Shown in pieces: positions 42,241-51,084 of a DNA stretch of 51,100 nt. Both the position numbers and the translations under genes were made by a program. The notes below the pieces were generated by a model. The model did not search any database. It was not told the origin of the DNA and saw only the letters and a list, made by a program, of their open reading frames with translations. Origin of the DNA: Fidelibacterota bacterium. Lineage in GTDB: Bacteria; Fidelibacterota; UBA8477; JABMPR01. The stretch spans positions 1 to 51,100 of the forward strand of contig JABMQQ010000013.1 in the NCBI GenBank assembly GCA_013202495.1, written 5' to 3'. Numbering within the stretch: position 1 is the stretch's first letter; each line of letters begins with the position of its first letter.

Positions 42241-45200
42241 ATGCAGCCCACATTCAGACCACTCGCTTTCCGCCTTACACTCCTCTGCATATTATTAGCC
42301 TTGTGTAATTCCTTTGTCCTGGCTGCACGGGGCGAAAAACTGGAACTAATTCAAGCGGATGAAATCCAGTCCTTTACTCGCGGGGGTATCACCTATCGAC
42401 GCCTGGTTGGCGATGTAATAATGAGACGGGGAGATGCTCTGCTCGACTGTGATGTTGCAGAATTCCAAATGGAGAAGGACGAGGCGCTGCTGAGTGGTCA
42501 TGTCACCATCACTACTCCAGACTCAAAACTCTCCAGTAATACAGCCCGCTATGCAGGGAGTGATGAATATGTAGAACTCCTTGGTGACGCTCGTTTTGAG
42601 GATGATCCCTTTGTGGTCACGGCCCAAAAACTTGGCTATTATATCGATCTAAAAAAGGTTTTGGCTACCGATAATCCAGCTCTGGTAGATAGCGGTTCCA
42701 CACTGATGGCAGATACTATTTATTATTATGAAGATAGTCAGCTAGGTGATGCCCGGGGAAGTGCTTCCATGGTGAATACCACAGATAGTCTCAGCGTTTC
42801 AGGAAGACATTTGCTGTACTATTCAGGCAAAGATTCTCTGCTCAGCTACGGAGACGCTCAATTCAAGAAGTGGTCAAGTGAAGACACCACCCTGCAGATT
42901 GACTCAGACAGTCTCAGTCTTGAAGAGGGCTATTTTTTCGCCTGGCAAAATGTTGAGCTGCGTAATGGTGATGCGTTGGGCACCTGTGGACAGGCCGTCT
43001 ACATGCAAGATGATGATGTTGCCATCATGCGTGAAAATCCCGTACTGCAAGAGGATGATTTTGTCTTGACCGGTGATGTTTTTAATCTGCATATGGATGA
43101 TGGCGATCTGAAATCGGTGTATGTCCCGGAAAATCCCCACTTCACCCAGAGAAAAGCTTCAGATGATACCACGTTTACCGATTGGCTTGATGGCAAGGTC
43201 ATGGCTGTTGAATTCAGTGAGGGACAGCCAGAGACAGTGACTTTGATTGAAATGGCAACCTCCTTTTTCAATGTAATTGAAGAAGGAACCTACAAGGGCT
43301 CCAACAAAGTAAGTGGCGACACCCTCTTTATCCTCCTGTCAGACTCAAGCATCTCGGATATTTCCGTCACCGGTGGGGCAGAAGGCGAATTTACACCAAC
43401 CAGCGGCAGTAAAGATATTTCGTCTCCCATCAAATATTGGGCTCACCATATTGCGTATAGTATGCAGCATGAAACGACCCAGCTCAAAACCAACGCCTCA
43501 ATTGATTATGGCGATATGAAATTAAAGGCTGGTCATGTCGGAGTGTACTGGCGGAAAAACCTTCTGCGAGCTCGTAGTCTGATTGATACGCTTGGCTCTG
43601 CGGACTACCCGGTTCTTTCTCAGAAGGGTCAAGAAGATTTCAATGGCCAGAGCATGGTATATGACCTGAAGACCCGACGGGGTAAAGTGGCAGCAGGTCG
43701 AACCAAGATGGATGATGGCAACTACTATGGTGAAGAATTGACCCGCATTAATGAAGACATCTATCTCATGGAAGATGGCTACTACACCACCTGTGATCTT
43801 GAAGATCACCCTCATTTTTATTTCTATAGCAGACAGATGAAATTGTTTACAGATAAAATCATCATTGCCAAACCGGTAGTGCTTTACATTGCTGATATTC
43901 CACTGATGGCCCTGCCCTTTGCGGTTTTTCCACAGAAAAAAGGACGCAGCTCTGGATTTATCCTGCCTTCCTATGACTATCGGCCTACCAATGGAGGTCG
44001 TGCTCTGAAAGGGTTTGGGTATTATTGGGCTATCAATGACTATTCCGATTTCAAAATGACCGGAACCTTTTGGGATCAATACGAAGAATTCAATTTAAGA
44101 AGTGTACTCAGGTATAAAATGCGCTACAAAATCAACGGTTCCATTGACGCTTCATTGGTTTCAGACCGTAATGCCCTGGATGATCCCGTGAATTGGAAGT
44201 GGCGGCTCAAATTTAAACATTCACAGACCATTGATCCCAGTTTCACCATTCGAGCAGATGGAGAGCTCTCCGGTGATGCCAATTTCGATAGAAATTATAG
44301 CCATGATCAAGACCAGCGTTTAAATACCAAACTGCATTCTGGTATCTCCATCAATAAAAAATTTGAATCCATCAATAGCACGACATCGCTGAGTGGAACT
44401 TATGATGAAAATCTCCAGGTTACTCGCCGGGTGGGAGAGGCACCGGAATCTGCGGGGATCAAGTTGACGGGACCCACGCTAGCATTACCTTCCTTTCGGT
44501 TCAGTCGTGCATCGTCTCCAATTATCAAGATAAAAGCGAATCAGGAACATTGGTATAATAGCTTCCGTTGGAGCTACAATAATGCTTTTAGTAGTCGACG
44601 CAAATGGAGCTATCTATCCTACGATAATCCTGACAGTCAGGCGACGGATACACTCCTTTGGCAGGAAAATATTGTGGATACTCGGACCTGGAATCACAAC
44701 ATGAGTCTTTCAGGCGACACACAGGTGATGAAGACATTGAAGCTGGTGGGGTCAGTTTCCTATAAAGATGCCTGGGGCTTTAAATACTTCGATCCCATTC
44801 TGGATGAAAATGGTTTGGCTCTGGTGGACACTGGCTCGGGTGCTATTGAAACCGCAGAAATCGAAGGCTTTATCCGTCGTGGAACCTTCAGTACCAGTGC
44901 CAGTCTGAATACAAAAGTGTATGGAATCTTTCCAGTAAAAATTGGACCGCTTCAGGCTATCAGACACACCCTTACTCCCTCAATATCCCTGAAGTATACA
45001 CCTGATTTTTCAACAGATTTTTGGGGATATACAGAATCTCTAACGGACACAACTGGAGCAGTACAGCGCTTCGACCGTTTTGCAGGAAGTGATCTGGGTG
45101 CCACATCAAGCAATGAAGCGCTAAGAATGAGTTGGAGATTGAACAATGTTTTTGACTATAAAATGTTTCGTAATGATGTGGAGAGTAAGTCACAGTTTTT

Positions 45201-45891
45201 CACCTGGAATATGAATGGATCATATAATTTCAAAGCTGATTCCCTGAAAGCTTCGGATATTTCCAGCAGCATGAAAGTGAATATTGGAAAATCTTTCCGA
45301 CTCAGTCCCAGTATGACTTATGAGGTCTATGAGCGAGACTCAACAGGCACGCATAAGATTAACAAGTTCCGTGCTCCACGAATGACCCGGGCTGGTTTCA
45401 GCTTTGGTTTTAAGCTAGAAGGAGCACCCCCGGGCGGCTTACGCTCAGGTCCTCGTGAGAAGACGTCTCCAGACAGTTTGAGCGCTGACTCTGCCCAAGG
45501 TTTTGATGAGGATTTTGATTTTAGTGAGATCAAAGTTCCCCGGGCTGGTTCTGGTCGCAGTACCGCCGCCTGGACAGCAAATTTTAGTTTCAGTTATTCA
45601 TATAGCCATCAGAATCCATTGGAGGAGGCCAAACAAACTTTTAACCTGGGCACAAGCTTAAAGTTCAATCTCTCTGAAAACTGGGCCGTCAACTATAATC
45701 CCAGGTTCAATCTCATAGATAAAAAATTGGTCAGCGGTTCTGTTGGAGTTACCCGAAAATTGCATTGCTGGAAGATGACCCTATCCTGGACACCTATGGG
45801 TAGATGGGGAGGTTTAAACCTGACAATCCGCCCCAATGCTTCTCAGCTTCAAGACTTGAAAGTGGAACATACGGCACATAGAAAATATTAA
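42241..45891 (+). CDS. lptD: LptD/OstA-like outer-membrane LPS assembly protein
   Basis: The 1216-residue protein has a signal peptide (LTLLCILLALCNSFVLAARG). A long OstA/LptA-type beta-jellyroll region follows in several repeats (LIQADEIQSFTRGGITYRRL, DALLDCDVAEFQMEKDEALL, LGDARFEDDPFVVTAQKLGY). LptD blocks come next, such as KIIIAKPVVLYIADIPLMAL, PFAVFPQKKGRSSGFILPSY and GFGYYWAINDYSDFKMTG, and then a beta-barrel to the C-terminus. It inserts lipopolysaccharide into the outer leaflet. It is longer than proteobacterial LptD (about 780), mostly through extra OstA repeats and an extended barrel, as in other FCB-group homologues. This supports an LPS-type outer membrane. Confidence 0.88.
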   Translation: MQPTFRPLAFRLTLLCILLALCNSFVLAARGEKLELIQADEIQSFTRGGITYRRLVGDVIMRRGDALLDCDVAEFQMEKDEALLSGHVTITTPDSKLSSNTARYAGSDEYVELLGDARFEDDPFVVTAQKLGYYIDLKKVLATDNPALVDSGSTLMADTIYYYEDSQLGDARGSASMVNTTDSLSVSGRHLLYYSGKDSLLSYGDAQFKKWSSEDTTLQIDSDSLSLEEGYFFAWQNVELRNGDALGTCGQAVYMQDDDVAIMRENPVLQEDDFVLTGDVFNLHMDDGDLKSVYVPENPHFTQRKASDDTTFTDWLDGKVMAVEFSEGQPETVTLIEMATSFFNVIEEGTYKGSNKVSGDTLFILLSDSSISDISVTGGAEGEFTPTSGSKDISSPIKYWAHHIAYSMQHETTQLKTNASIDYGDMKLKAGHVGVYWRKNLLRARSLIDTLGSADYPVLSQKGQEDFNGQSMVYDLKTRRGKVAAGRTKMDDGNYYGEELTRINEDIYLMEDGYYTTCDLEDHPHFYFYSRQMKLFTDKIIIAKPVVLYIADIPLMALPFAVFPQKKGRSSGFILPSYDYRPTNGGRALKGFGYYWAINDYSDFKMTGTFWDQYEEFNLRSVLRYKMRYKINGSIDASLVSDRNALDDPVNWKWRLKFKHSQTIDPSFTIRADGELSGDANFDRNYSHDQDQRLNTKLHSGISINKKFESINSTTSLSGTYDENLQVTRRVGEAPESAGIKLTGPTLALPSFRFSRASSPIIKIKANQEHWYNSFRWSYNNAFSSRRKWSYLSYDNPDSQATDTLLWQENIVDTRTWNHNMSLSGDTQVMKTLKLVGSVSYKDAWGFKYFDPILDENGLALVDTGSGAIETAEIEGFIRRGTFSTSASLNTKVYGIFPVKIGPLQAIRHTLTPSISLKYTPDFSTDFWGYTESLTDTTGAVQRFDRFAGSDLGATSSNEALRMSWRLNNVFDYKMFRNDVESKSQFFTWNMNGSYNFKADSLKASDISSSMKVNIGKSFRLSPSMTYEVYERDSTGTHKINKFRAPRMTRAGFSFGFKLEGAPPGGLRSGPREKTSPDSLSADSAQGFDEDFDFSEIKVPRAGSGRSTAAWTANFSFSYSYSHQNPLEEAKQTFNLGTSLKFNLSENWAVNYNPRFNLIDKKLVSGSVGVTRKLHCWKMTLSWTPMGRWGGLNLTIRPNASQLQDLKVEHTAHRKY

Positions 45892-46044
45892 AAGCTCTAT
45901 AGTCCATCCTCGATTACTGCTTTAAACACAAAGACATCAGTACTAAAAATCCACAAATAGACCTGTGCAGAATAGGCGTAGACTTTTTTTTATCCGGGAT
46001 TACTTTTAGTACAAGCATTTAAAACTATAAATTCGGAGTGTCTG

Positions 46045-46674
46045 TTGTCCCAAGTCATTGAGTTGAAATCTCATCCACTCGTCTCACACAACTTAGCCAT
46101 ACTGAGAAGTAAAGACACTGACAGTCAACGGTTTAGAGAATCAGCTCAGCGATTAAGCAGCATGGTGCTTATGGCAGCGACTGAATCATTAAGCACCGTT
46201 GAGCAGAGTGTTGAAACGCCCATGCAAAAAACCACTGAAATGGTTTTCGCTGAAGACATCTGGTTTATCCCTGTTCTGAGAGCTGGTCTGGCTATGGTAG
46301 ATATTGGTCTCAGTCTTATACCTGATGCACACGTTGGTTTTGTGGGTCTATATAGAGATGAAGAGACTCTGGAACCCCAGTATTACTACAAAAATTTGCC
46401 GGATTATTCAACCAGTGCACATAGCTGTTTTCTCATGGATCCCATGCTGGCTACGGGGGGAAGTGCCTGTGCAGCGATTGAGTTGTTAAAATCTCAAGGT
46501 GCTACAGACATCAGATTATTGACTCTGATCTGCGCTCCGGAAGGCATAAAAGAAGTCTTTACAAAGCATCCAGATGTATCCATTTTTACTGCTTCTGTAG
46601 ATGAACGATTAAATGAGGTAGGATACATCGTCCCCGGTCTTGGGGATGCAGGCGACCGATATTTTGGGACTTGA
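46045..46674 (+). CDS. upp: Uracil phosphoribosyltransferase
   Basis: The 209-residue salvage enzyme makes UMP from uracil and PRPP. Its family blocks are VIELKSHPLVSHNLAILRSK, FIPVLRAGLAMVDIGLSLIP, the PRPP loop CFLMDPMLATGGSA and the uracil-binding end YIVPGLGDAGDRYFGT. The start is TTG 46045, preceded by CGGAGTG; no ATG gives the full N-terminus. It stands alone and converges on the fliG gene, with a hairpin between. Confidence 0.95.
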   Translation: MSQVIELKSHPLVSHNLAILRSKDTDSQRFRESAQRLSSMVLMAATESLSTVEQSVETPMQKTTEMVFAEDIWFIPVLRAGLAMVDIGLSLIPDAHVGFVGLYRDEETLEPQYYYKNLPDYSTSAHSCFLMDPMLATGGSACAAIELLKSQGATDIRLLTLICAPEGIKEVFTKHPDVSIFTASVDERLNEVGYIVPGLGDAGDRYFGT

Positions 46675-46703
46675 GCTCTAAGTTCAGCCCAAAAACGGCG
46701 GAA

Positions 46704-46732
46704 GGGAGGACAGTCCGGGCGGACTGCCTCCC
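46704..46732. terminator. Strong hairpin between upp and the motor operon
   Basis: GGGAGG-A-CAGTCC pairs with GGACTG-CCTCCC around a GGGC loop: 12 base pairs with one bulged A. A T-rich tract is missing on both sides (CTCCTATCTC follows), so it is a weak intrinsic-terminator candidate that could serve both converging transcripts. Confidence 0.5.
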
Positions 46733-46779
46733 CTCCTATCTCGCTAGTGCAGGACAGCGGAGATATCTTCATCAGCTAG

Positions 46780-47709
46780 CTACTCGATAAAGTCGGCCTC
46801 GGCGAACTCCTCGATACTGAAATCATTTTCTGGATCAGCGTCCATTTGTAGGATGAATTCCACAACCTTTTTTTGTGCTCCCTCTACCTGCTTGCGAGAA
46901 ACGGGTCCTTCTTTGGGTTCATACATGGCCTGCTTCTTTTGAGGCAGGTTCTCTACAACCCTATCGGTTAATTCTTGATCCTGCCCCTTTAGTGCGAGAG
47001 CAATATCATCGATATCAAGACTGTTGAATACATCTCTGAGAATGTTCTCCGGGAGCATGGGCACATTTTCAAAAGTGAAGTGATGTTTTTTCACTTCCTT
47101 GGCCAGCTCAGGATCTTCCTGGGAGAGATAATCAAGAAATTGTCGTTGTTCTTTGGCGTCCATGGTTCCCAATAGACCTGCCATCGCCTTGCCACCACCT
47201 TCTGAATATTCAGCTTGAGATGGAATCTGTTTGGCTTTTTCACGGAATTCTGAAGCAACTTCCAGGACCGCTTCCAGTGGAACGTCCTTAATCTTTCCAA
47301 GATCAACCATGGCTTCGGTGCGAATTTCAGTGGGAAGCCTCATCAGCAGACGACCTTGCATCTCTGTGGGAATTTGGGCCAGGAGTATGGAAATCGAACG
47401 AGTAGGTTCTGATCGAATCAAATAGGCAAGATGAACTTCAGACATACCCTCAAGAAAAGCAAAGGGTTGGGAGGTTGCATCCTTGGTATCTGCTGCAAAT
47501 TTCTTGGACATAAAGGAGAAATAGAACTCCTCAAGCACCATCTTCTTAAATTCAAAATGTACGTTTTTTATTTGAGGTACACGCTGGCGGACCGCAATGA
47601 TTTCCTGATCGGTCAAATTGGGGAACAACTGTCCCGCAAGACGTGCTCCCAATATATCAAAAAGAATTGCGGCTTTATCAATACCGGCTAGTTTTTTTTG
47701 AGTAGCCAT
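46780..47709 (-). CDS. fliG: FliG-like rotor (C-ring) protein, divergent
   Basis: The 309-residue protein spans the whole FliG layout (usual 330-340). The N-terminal KLAGIDKAAILFDILGARLA binds the FliF tail in flagella, the middle domain contains RSEPTRSISILLAQIPTEMQ, and the C-terminal torque domain has HFTFENVPMLPENILRDVFN, IALALKGQDQELTDRVVENL and GPVSRKQVEGAQKKVVEFIL. The middle-domain EHPQ motif reads SEPT. The segment aligned to the E. coli torque helix (MYEPKEGPVSR) is shorter and lacks the acidic DD pair. It overlaps the FliF-like gene as TAATG, so they are translated together. No FliM, FliN or export gene is nearby; the window ends after motA. Confidence 0.82.
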   Translation of the reverse strand: MATQKKLAGIDKAAILFDILGARLAGQLFPNLTDQEIIAVRQRVPQIKNVHFEFKKMVLEEFYFSFMSKKFAADTKDATSQPFAFLEGMSEVHLAYLIRSEPTRSISILLAQIPTEMQGRLLMRLPTEIRTEAMVDLGKIKDVPLEAVLEVASEFREKAKQIPSQAEYSEGGGKAMAGLLGTMDAKEQRQFLDYLSQEDPELAKEVKKHHFTFENVPMLPENILRDVFNSLDIDDIALALKGQDQELTDRVVENLPQKKQAMYEPKEGPVSRKQVEGAQKKVVEFILQMDADPENDFSIEEFAEADFIE

Positions 47710-49598
47710 TATTTTTGCCCCTTCTTTTTCTTTTTACCATTCGATTTTTCTTCTTCCTCAGACTCTTCTTCTTCCTCTTCTGCTTCTCCAGTATCCTGCA
47801 GCCAGTCCTTCACAATGCTGGAGGCTGAACCAGGCTTACTTACAGCCAGCGAGACAACAGATTTCTTAATGCTATCCACTTCATCAAGCAACTCTGGATC
47901 GATTTCCGGTTCAGGGATGTCGTCCTCTTCTGGTGCTGCTTCGACTTCAGGCGTTGGTTCCGACGCTACTGTTGCCTGGGCCATGTCTTGTGATGGTGGT
48001 AATTCTGGAGCCTGACGACGGCCACCCATTAAGGCGCCGATAATCACGGCCAATCCGACCAGTACAGCAGCACCAAGAATCATAATCCACAGAAGATTAT
48101 CTTCATCCTCAGGTAGCATGGTGGCCTGGAGTCTCTGATTCTCAAGATCATCCATTTGCTGTTTCAGTCTATCTTCACGATCTTTGATTGCTGATTTTTC
48201 TGCTTCTCGACGTTTTTGCTCAAGCTCAAGTTTCAGACGCTGCTCTTCTTCAAGATCTACAGCGGATAATTGATCTTTGAGATCATCAAGTTGTTCAGAG
48301 AGAAGCGCTAACCTTAAGGAATCCTGACGTAAGCGATCCTGGGCTTGTTCCTGCTGGGCTTCAAATAATTGTCGACGTTCTTCAGCTAAACGGCTTTCTT
48401 CTTGCTCGCGCAAGTCTCTTAATTCATTCTCGCGTCGTTGAATCCGGTCTTCTTCTTGAAGACGTAGTTTTGCCAGTTCTGCTTCATGCTCTTTCTGTTT
48501 ATCAGCCTCTTCCTGTCGGAGACGGGCCATTTCAGTGTCACGAGCCTCTTTATTGGCTTGATCCAGTTTCATCTGATCTTGCTGAGCTTCTAAATCTTTG
48601 ATGCGCTTGTTTTCAGTTTCTTCTTTTTGGCGAGCTTCAATTGCTGTCATTTTTTCAGCAATGGATTTCAGGAGAAGTTGTTCTGTGTCAGGCTTGTCGT
48701 TGGTGGCACCTTGAAAATCAGCCGTCATAACCTGTAACTTGTCACCACGCTCTCTGTTGAAATGGGCAGCAACCATGGTTACGGTGCGAATGTTTTCAAT
48801 AATCTGAGGGGAGATGGGGTCTTCCAAAATTACGGTTAACTCCATTTTGTTAACCCGGAGACTGGGACCGCTCGTGCTGGCGACCGTATGACGTGACAAT
48901 TTTGCATTACCACTTTCAGAATAGCTCACCAGTTTCTGGTCGTCGGTATTTTCTGTGACGCTTTGAATATCTTCTTCCAGAATGACTTCATTTTCTTCCA
49001 GTGAAAGACTTGCCTCAGCAGCTACTTCAATTTGAGTGGTATCAGGGATTTCAGCTACTTCGTCCAGATCTTCAGCAGCAGCATAAACAACATCTTTATT
49101 GGTGTCTTCTTCTACAGGAACTTCTTCTTCGTATAATTCAAAACCAGGTGATTGAATTCCAGGGAATCCAGGGATATCAGATGGTACATCAGTTTTAATA
49201 GGACGCTTTTTGAGAACGGTCCGGGTCTTTTTTACACCTGGATCATCGGTTGCTGCACTGGATGATTGACTCATACCTGGCGTTTTGCTAAGAGATTGTT
49301 TAAATATTTCTTGCTCAGGGCTAACTTTCCCTTTTTTAGATCCTGGTGCTTCATAAACAGTTGTATATTTTTGAGTTGGAGTTGCTTCCATGACAATATT
49401 TACGTTCACAATGAAATTCTCATGGCGTAAAATGCGATAAACAGCATCACTTACTCTTTGATGAATGGTATTCTCCAGCAGAATCTTTTGGGAGAGCACC
49501 TCTTTATTGGTGTCCGGTAGTGCGAACACCTGAGAGATCAACATCAGTGAGGTAATGATACCGCCTGTTATGATGTGTTTAAATGCTGGATACTTCAT
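47709..49598 (-). CDS. FliF-derived rotor protein: signal peptide, split RBM3, long coiled coil, one membrane helix, FliG-binding-like tail
   Basis: The protein is 629 residues from ATG 49598, which has GAGGAG five bases upstream. A signal peptide (GGIITSLMLISQVFALPD) is followed by a first RBM3-like half (about 41-71, LENTIHQRVSDAVYRILRHE then NFIVNVNIVME). An acidic, Pro-rich insert of about 170 residues comes next, then a second RBM3-like half (246-296, MELTVILEDPISPQIIENIR ... AAHFNRERGDKLQVMTADF). A continuous charged coiled coil (about 307-497), one membrane helix (501-524, LLWIMILGAAVLVGLAVIIG) and a cytoplasmic tail complete it. The tail ends in SVVSLAVSKPGSASSIVKDW, like the FliG-binding helix of FliF. 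RBM1, RBM2 and the N-terminal membrane helix of FliF are missing. The homology is by eye. Confidence 0.7.
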   Translation of the reverse strand: MKYPAFKHIITGGIITSLMLISQVFALPDTNKEVLSQKILLENTIHQRVSDAVYRILRHENFIVNVNIVMEATPTQKYTTVYEAPGSKKGKVSPEQEIFKQSLSKTPGMSQSSSAATDDPGVKKTRTVLKKRPIKTDVPSDIPGFPGIQSPGFELYEEEVPVEEDTNKDVVYAAAEDLDEVAEIPDTTQIEVAAEASLSLEENEVILEEDIQSVTENTDDQKLVSYSESGNAKLSRHTVASTSGPSLRVNKMELTVILEDPISPQIIENIRTVTMVAAHFNRERGDKLQVMTADFQGATNDKPDTEQLLLKSIAEKMTAIEARQKEETENKRIKDLEAQQDQMKLDQANKEARDTEMARLRQEEADKQKEHEAELAKLRLQEEDRIQRRENELRDLREQEESRLAEERRQLFEAQQEQAQDRLRQDSLRLALLSEQLDDLKDQLSAVDLEEEQRLKLELEQKRREAEKSAIKDREDRLKQQMDDLENQRLQATMLPEDEDNLLWIMILGAAVLVGLAVIIGALMGGRRQAPELPPSQDMAQATVASEPTPEVEAAPEEDDIPEPEIDPELLDEVDSIKKSVVSLAVSKPGSASSIVKDWLQDTGEAEEEEEESEEEEKSNGKKKKKGQK

Positions 49599-49630
49599 AT
49601 GCTTCTCCTCGTTTCTAGCGCCGGTCTTCA

Positions 49631-50272
49631 TTAACCGATCGTTAGAAATGTTATATCAACGCGTCTGTTCTTCGCTTTATTCGTTGGGGTATCGTTTGCG
49701 ACCATTGGTACAGTCTCGCCAAAACCGATGGCTCGGAATTTGTCAGCGGCAATTCCCTGACTGGTTAAATACCGAATCACTGCACTGGCTCTAGCAGCTG
49801 ATAACTCCCAGTTTGAAGGAAACTGACTAGACCGGATTGGGTCATTGTCTGTGTGTCCTTCAACTGCAATGGCATAAGTCGCCTTTTCCATGGTGCTTAC
49901 CAATTTCACAAGAAATGACTTGATGGGTCCTGAAAGGGTCGCAGTTCCTGAGCCAAAAGCTAGATCACTGGCGATTCCCAGGGTAACACCCCGGGCATCC
50001 ATAGAAACTTTTACCTGACTCTGGAGCTCCTGCTCCACCACTAATTTCTTAACCTCTTTATTGATCTGACTCAAGGAAACCTTTTTGCTTTTCTTCTTGG
50101 CTCCTTGTTTCTTTTGAGTTGAATCACCGAATTGCTCCAGCTTGACGGGATCCAGGGTGGACATGGCAAAAAGGAGCACGAAGAAAGTCATAAGCAGGGT
50201 CATCATATCAGCATAGGTAGTAAGCCAGCCACCTTCGTCCTGTTGTTGTTTCTTTTTTGGTGCCATTCCCAT
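49631..50272 (-). CDS. motB: MotB-family stator protein with OmpA peptidoglycan-binding domain
   Basis: The 213-residue protein has a short basic N-terminus, one membrane helix with the proton/sodium-binding Asp22 (WLTTYADMMTLLMTFFVLLF), a short plug-linker region, and an OmpA/MotB domain (YAIAVEGHTDNDPI, NWELSAARASAVIRYLTSQG, FRAIGFGETVPMVAN, NRRVDITFL). It is shorter than flagellar MotB (about 300) because the linker is compact. The start ATG 50272 lies 5 nt after the motA stop, with GAGGA upstream. It forms a stator with MotA and anchors it to peptidoglycan. Confidence 0.92.
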   Translation of the reverse strand: MGMAPKKKQQQDEGGWLTTYADMMTLLMTFFVLLFAMSTLDPVKLEQFGDSTQKKQGAKKKSKKVSLSQINKEVKKLVVEQELQSQVKVSMDARGVTLGIASDLAFGSGTATLSGPIKSFLVKLVSTMEKATYAIAVEGHTDNDPIRSSQFPSNWELSAARASAVIRYLTSQGIAADKFRAIGFGETVPMVANDTPTNKAKNRRVDITFLTIG

Positions 50273-50277
50273 TTTTA

Positions 50278-51084
50278 TTAGTCCTCGTAAACCCTGTCAC
50301 GTGGTGCAAGATATGAGTTCAAGAATTCTCTAACCAGAATGGGATGCTTTTTGACCTTGAGCATCACAACCCCATCAATAATCATATTTTGAGTAATATT
50401 TCGTTTATCTATTCGTGAGCGCAATTTTGCTGCGACGGGTAAAAAGAAAAGGTTGGCAAAGAGAGCGCCATAAAAGGTGGTAATCAGGGCAATACCCATG
50501 GATTGTCCAAGTTTTGCTGCGGGATCGTCATTTCCGCCACTACCATCAGATGGAGCACCCATGGCAAAAAGCATGGCAACCAGACCCACCAAGGTTCCAA
50601 CCATACCAAAGGCAGGTGAAAAAACACCCATCGTCTTGAATACATTCGCTTCAGCATCTTCACGAAGTTCTCGATTGACAACACGGGTTTCCATAATGTT
50701 GCGGATATCTTCTTCAGGAAGACCATCTACAATCATCTGAACGCCATCCTTCATAAACCAATCTTTAATGCCATCAGTAGCTTTTTCAAGATCTGCAGTA
50801 CCCTTTCGGGCAACAGCAGCCAGATCCACCAATTCACGAAGTGTGTCACTATCGTTGTGAGTGTCACCCTTGAAAACGGCCCAGAGGTTGGTATACAGGG
50901 AAAGTACCTCTTTAACAGGGAAGGCCATGGCTGTAGCAGCAATAGTACCACCCAGCACAATCATGAGAGATTGGATATCCACAAAGGTCATCACACCGTT
51001 TGGGAGAACTTGAGATACTTCAAATACGGCGTATCCGATCAAGCCTGAACCGAATAATAATCCTATAATGGTTGCAAAATCCAT
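50278..51084 (-). CDS. motA: MotA-family stator protein
   Basis: The 268-residue protein has four membrane helices. Helices 1-2 lie near residues 4-22 and 33-55 (DIQSLMIVLGGTIAATAMAF), and helices 3-4 near 153-175 (FSPAFGMVGTLVGLVAMLFA) and 190-215 (MGIALITTFYGALFANLFFL, then P). The proline in SPAFG and in FLPVA are the conserved helix prolines of MotA/PomA. The cytoplasmic loop contains the LREDAEANVFKTMG segment with charged residues. Length and loop fit MotA/PomA rather than ExbB/TolQ. AAGGAT precedes ATG 51084. It heads the motA-motB-fliF-like-fliG operon as far as the window shows. Confidence 0.93.
   Translation of the reverse strand: MDFATIIGLLFGSGLIGYAVFEVSQVLPNGVMTFVDIQSLMIVLGGTIAATAMAFPVKEVLSLYTNLWAVFKGDTHNDSDTLRELVDLAAVARKGTADLEKATDGIKDWFMKDGVQMIVDGLPEEDIRNIMETRVVNRELREDAEANVFKTMGVFSPAFGMVGTLVGLVAMLFAMGAPSDGSGGNDDPAAKLGQSMGIALITTFYGALFANLFFLPVAAKLRSRIDKRNITQNMIIDGVVMLKVKKHPILVREFLNSYLAPRDRVYED

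Noticed and set aside
43522-44079. 185-codon open frame on the minus strand
   Set aside because: It is antisense to the lptD coding region and shows no protein family resemblance.
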